Assembly: GCA_003151215.1 (NCBI GenBank) | Contig: PLXB01000477.1 | Coordinates: 4,783-10,658, forward strand | DNA: 5,876 nucleotides | Direction: 5' to 3' | Origin: Ignavibacteriota bacterium | GTDB taxonomy: Bacteria > Bacteroidota > Kapaibacteriia > Palsa-1295 | Shown: positions 5,660 through 5,876 of the stretch, piece after piece | Numbering within the stretch: position 1 is the stretch's first letter | Layout: every line of letters starts with the position of its first letter | Position numbers and translations under genes: made by a program | The notes under the pieces: generated by a model | Databases searched by the model: none | Told to the model about the DNA's origin: nothing | The model's input: the letters and a program-made list of their open reading frames with translations, nothing else

Positions 5660-5876
5660 TCAGTTGCGTATATAATAATAGTATGCTACAGTACCGGGAT
5701 GATCGGTCAGAAGTCCGTCGAGATTCCCATGATTCAGAAATGGATTAATGAATTCCGGTTTATCAACTGTCCAGTACACAACTTTTTTGCCTTCGGCGCG
5801 CAACGGTTTTGCAGCACTGACCTGATCGCCGGCAGTCCAGCGAGGTCCCCAAGCGACACACCCTGCATTTTCTACA
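5660..5876 (-). CDS. Glycerophosphodiester phosphodiesterase, C-terminal fragment (5' end outside window)
   Basis: The final 71 codons of a gene that enters from the right edge, read on the minus strand from 5875 to the TGA at 5662-5660. The peptide carries the C-terminal end of the GDPD TIM barrel: VAWGPRWT near the start, then AEGKKVVYWTVDKPE, matching the family's V-x-x-W-T-V-N/D strand, then LDGLLTDHPG, matching the G-V-D-G-I-x-T-D-x-P end motif. GDPD enzymes release an alcohol and glycerol 3-phosphate from glycerophosphodiesters. The catalytic His and Glu residues near the N-terminus lie outside the window, so activity and any signal peptide cannot be judged. The chain ends in the unusual YYYYIRN. 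It precedes the barrel gene by 3 nt in the same frame, so the two are surely co-transcribed. Confidence 0.9.
   Translation of the reverse strand, partial: VENAGCVAWGPRWTAGDQVSAAKPLRAEGKKVVYWTVDKPEFINPFLNHGNLDGLLTDHPGTVAYYYYIRN

Noticed and set aside
5026..5709. 10-bp inverted pair TGACCGATCA (5026-5035) and TGATCGGTCA (5700-5709) flanking the barrel gene, as possible mobile-element ends
   Set aside because: One copy lies in the conserved GDPD end motif (coding LTDH) and there are no transposase or target duplications; chance is more likely.

Overview
The window looks like chromosomal DNA from a bacterium of the FCB group (Bacteroidota, Ignavibacteriota or Kapabacteria-like). Three things point that way. 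One secreted protein ends in a type IX secretion (T9SS) C-terminal sorting domain. The gene for that protein has a Bacteroidetes-type promoter (TTG - 20 nt - TACTTTTG). Convincing Shine-Dalgarno sequences are missing upstream of most starts. No phage, plasmid, IS, CRISPR or RNA gene was recognised.

Left part, + strand (1-1726): the end of an unrecognised gene is followed by a two-gene iron-sulfur unit. An Mrp/ApbC-type P-loop ATPase with an N-terminal MIP18/DUF59 domain overlaps by one base (TAATG) a 77-residue stand-alone NFU (NifU C-terminal) protein. The pair probably carries and delivers Fe-S clusters in the cytoplasm. A 92-bp imperfect palindromic REP/MITE-like element (1750-1841) follows it.

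Middle, + strand (1909-3917): two exported proteins are encoded 5 bp apart. The first has an IPT/TIG-like N-terminal domain, an AT-rich middle that I do not recognise, and a T9SS sorting domain. The second is a signal-peptide-bearing calcineurin-like metallophosphoesterase in which the usual motif I histidine is glutamine. The unit ends at an AT-rich hairpin (3942-3994) lying between convergent genes.

Right part, - strand (5876 down to 4016): the C-terminal end of a glycerophosphodiester phosphodiesterase is followed by a small outer-membrane beta-barrel protein and then, after a 160-bp gap, by a lipoprotein. The barrel gene has no ATG start and lies in the same frame as the phosphodiesterase, just after its stop codon. 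The lipoprotein gene shows signs of a frameshift near its 3' end. All three products appear to belong to the cell envelope, although the export signal of the phosphodiesterase lies outside the window.

No clearly new multi-gene system is visible. The observations most worth checking are the probable lipoprotein frameshift, the in-frame phosphodiesterase/barrel junction, the AT-rich module inside the T9SS cargo, and the palindromic element.
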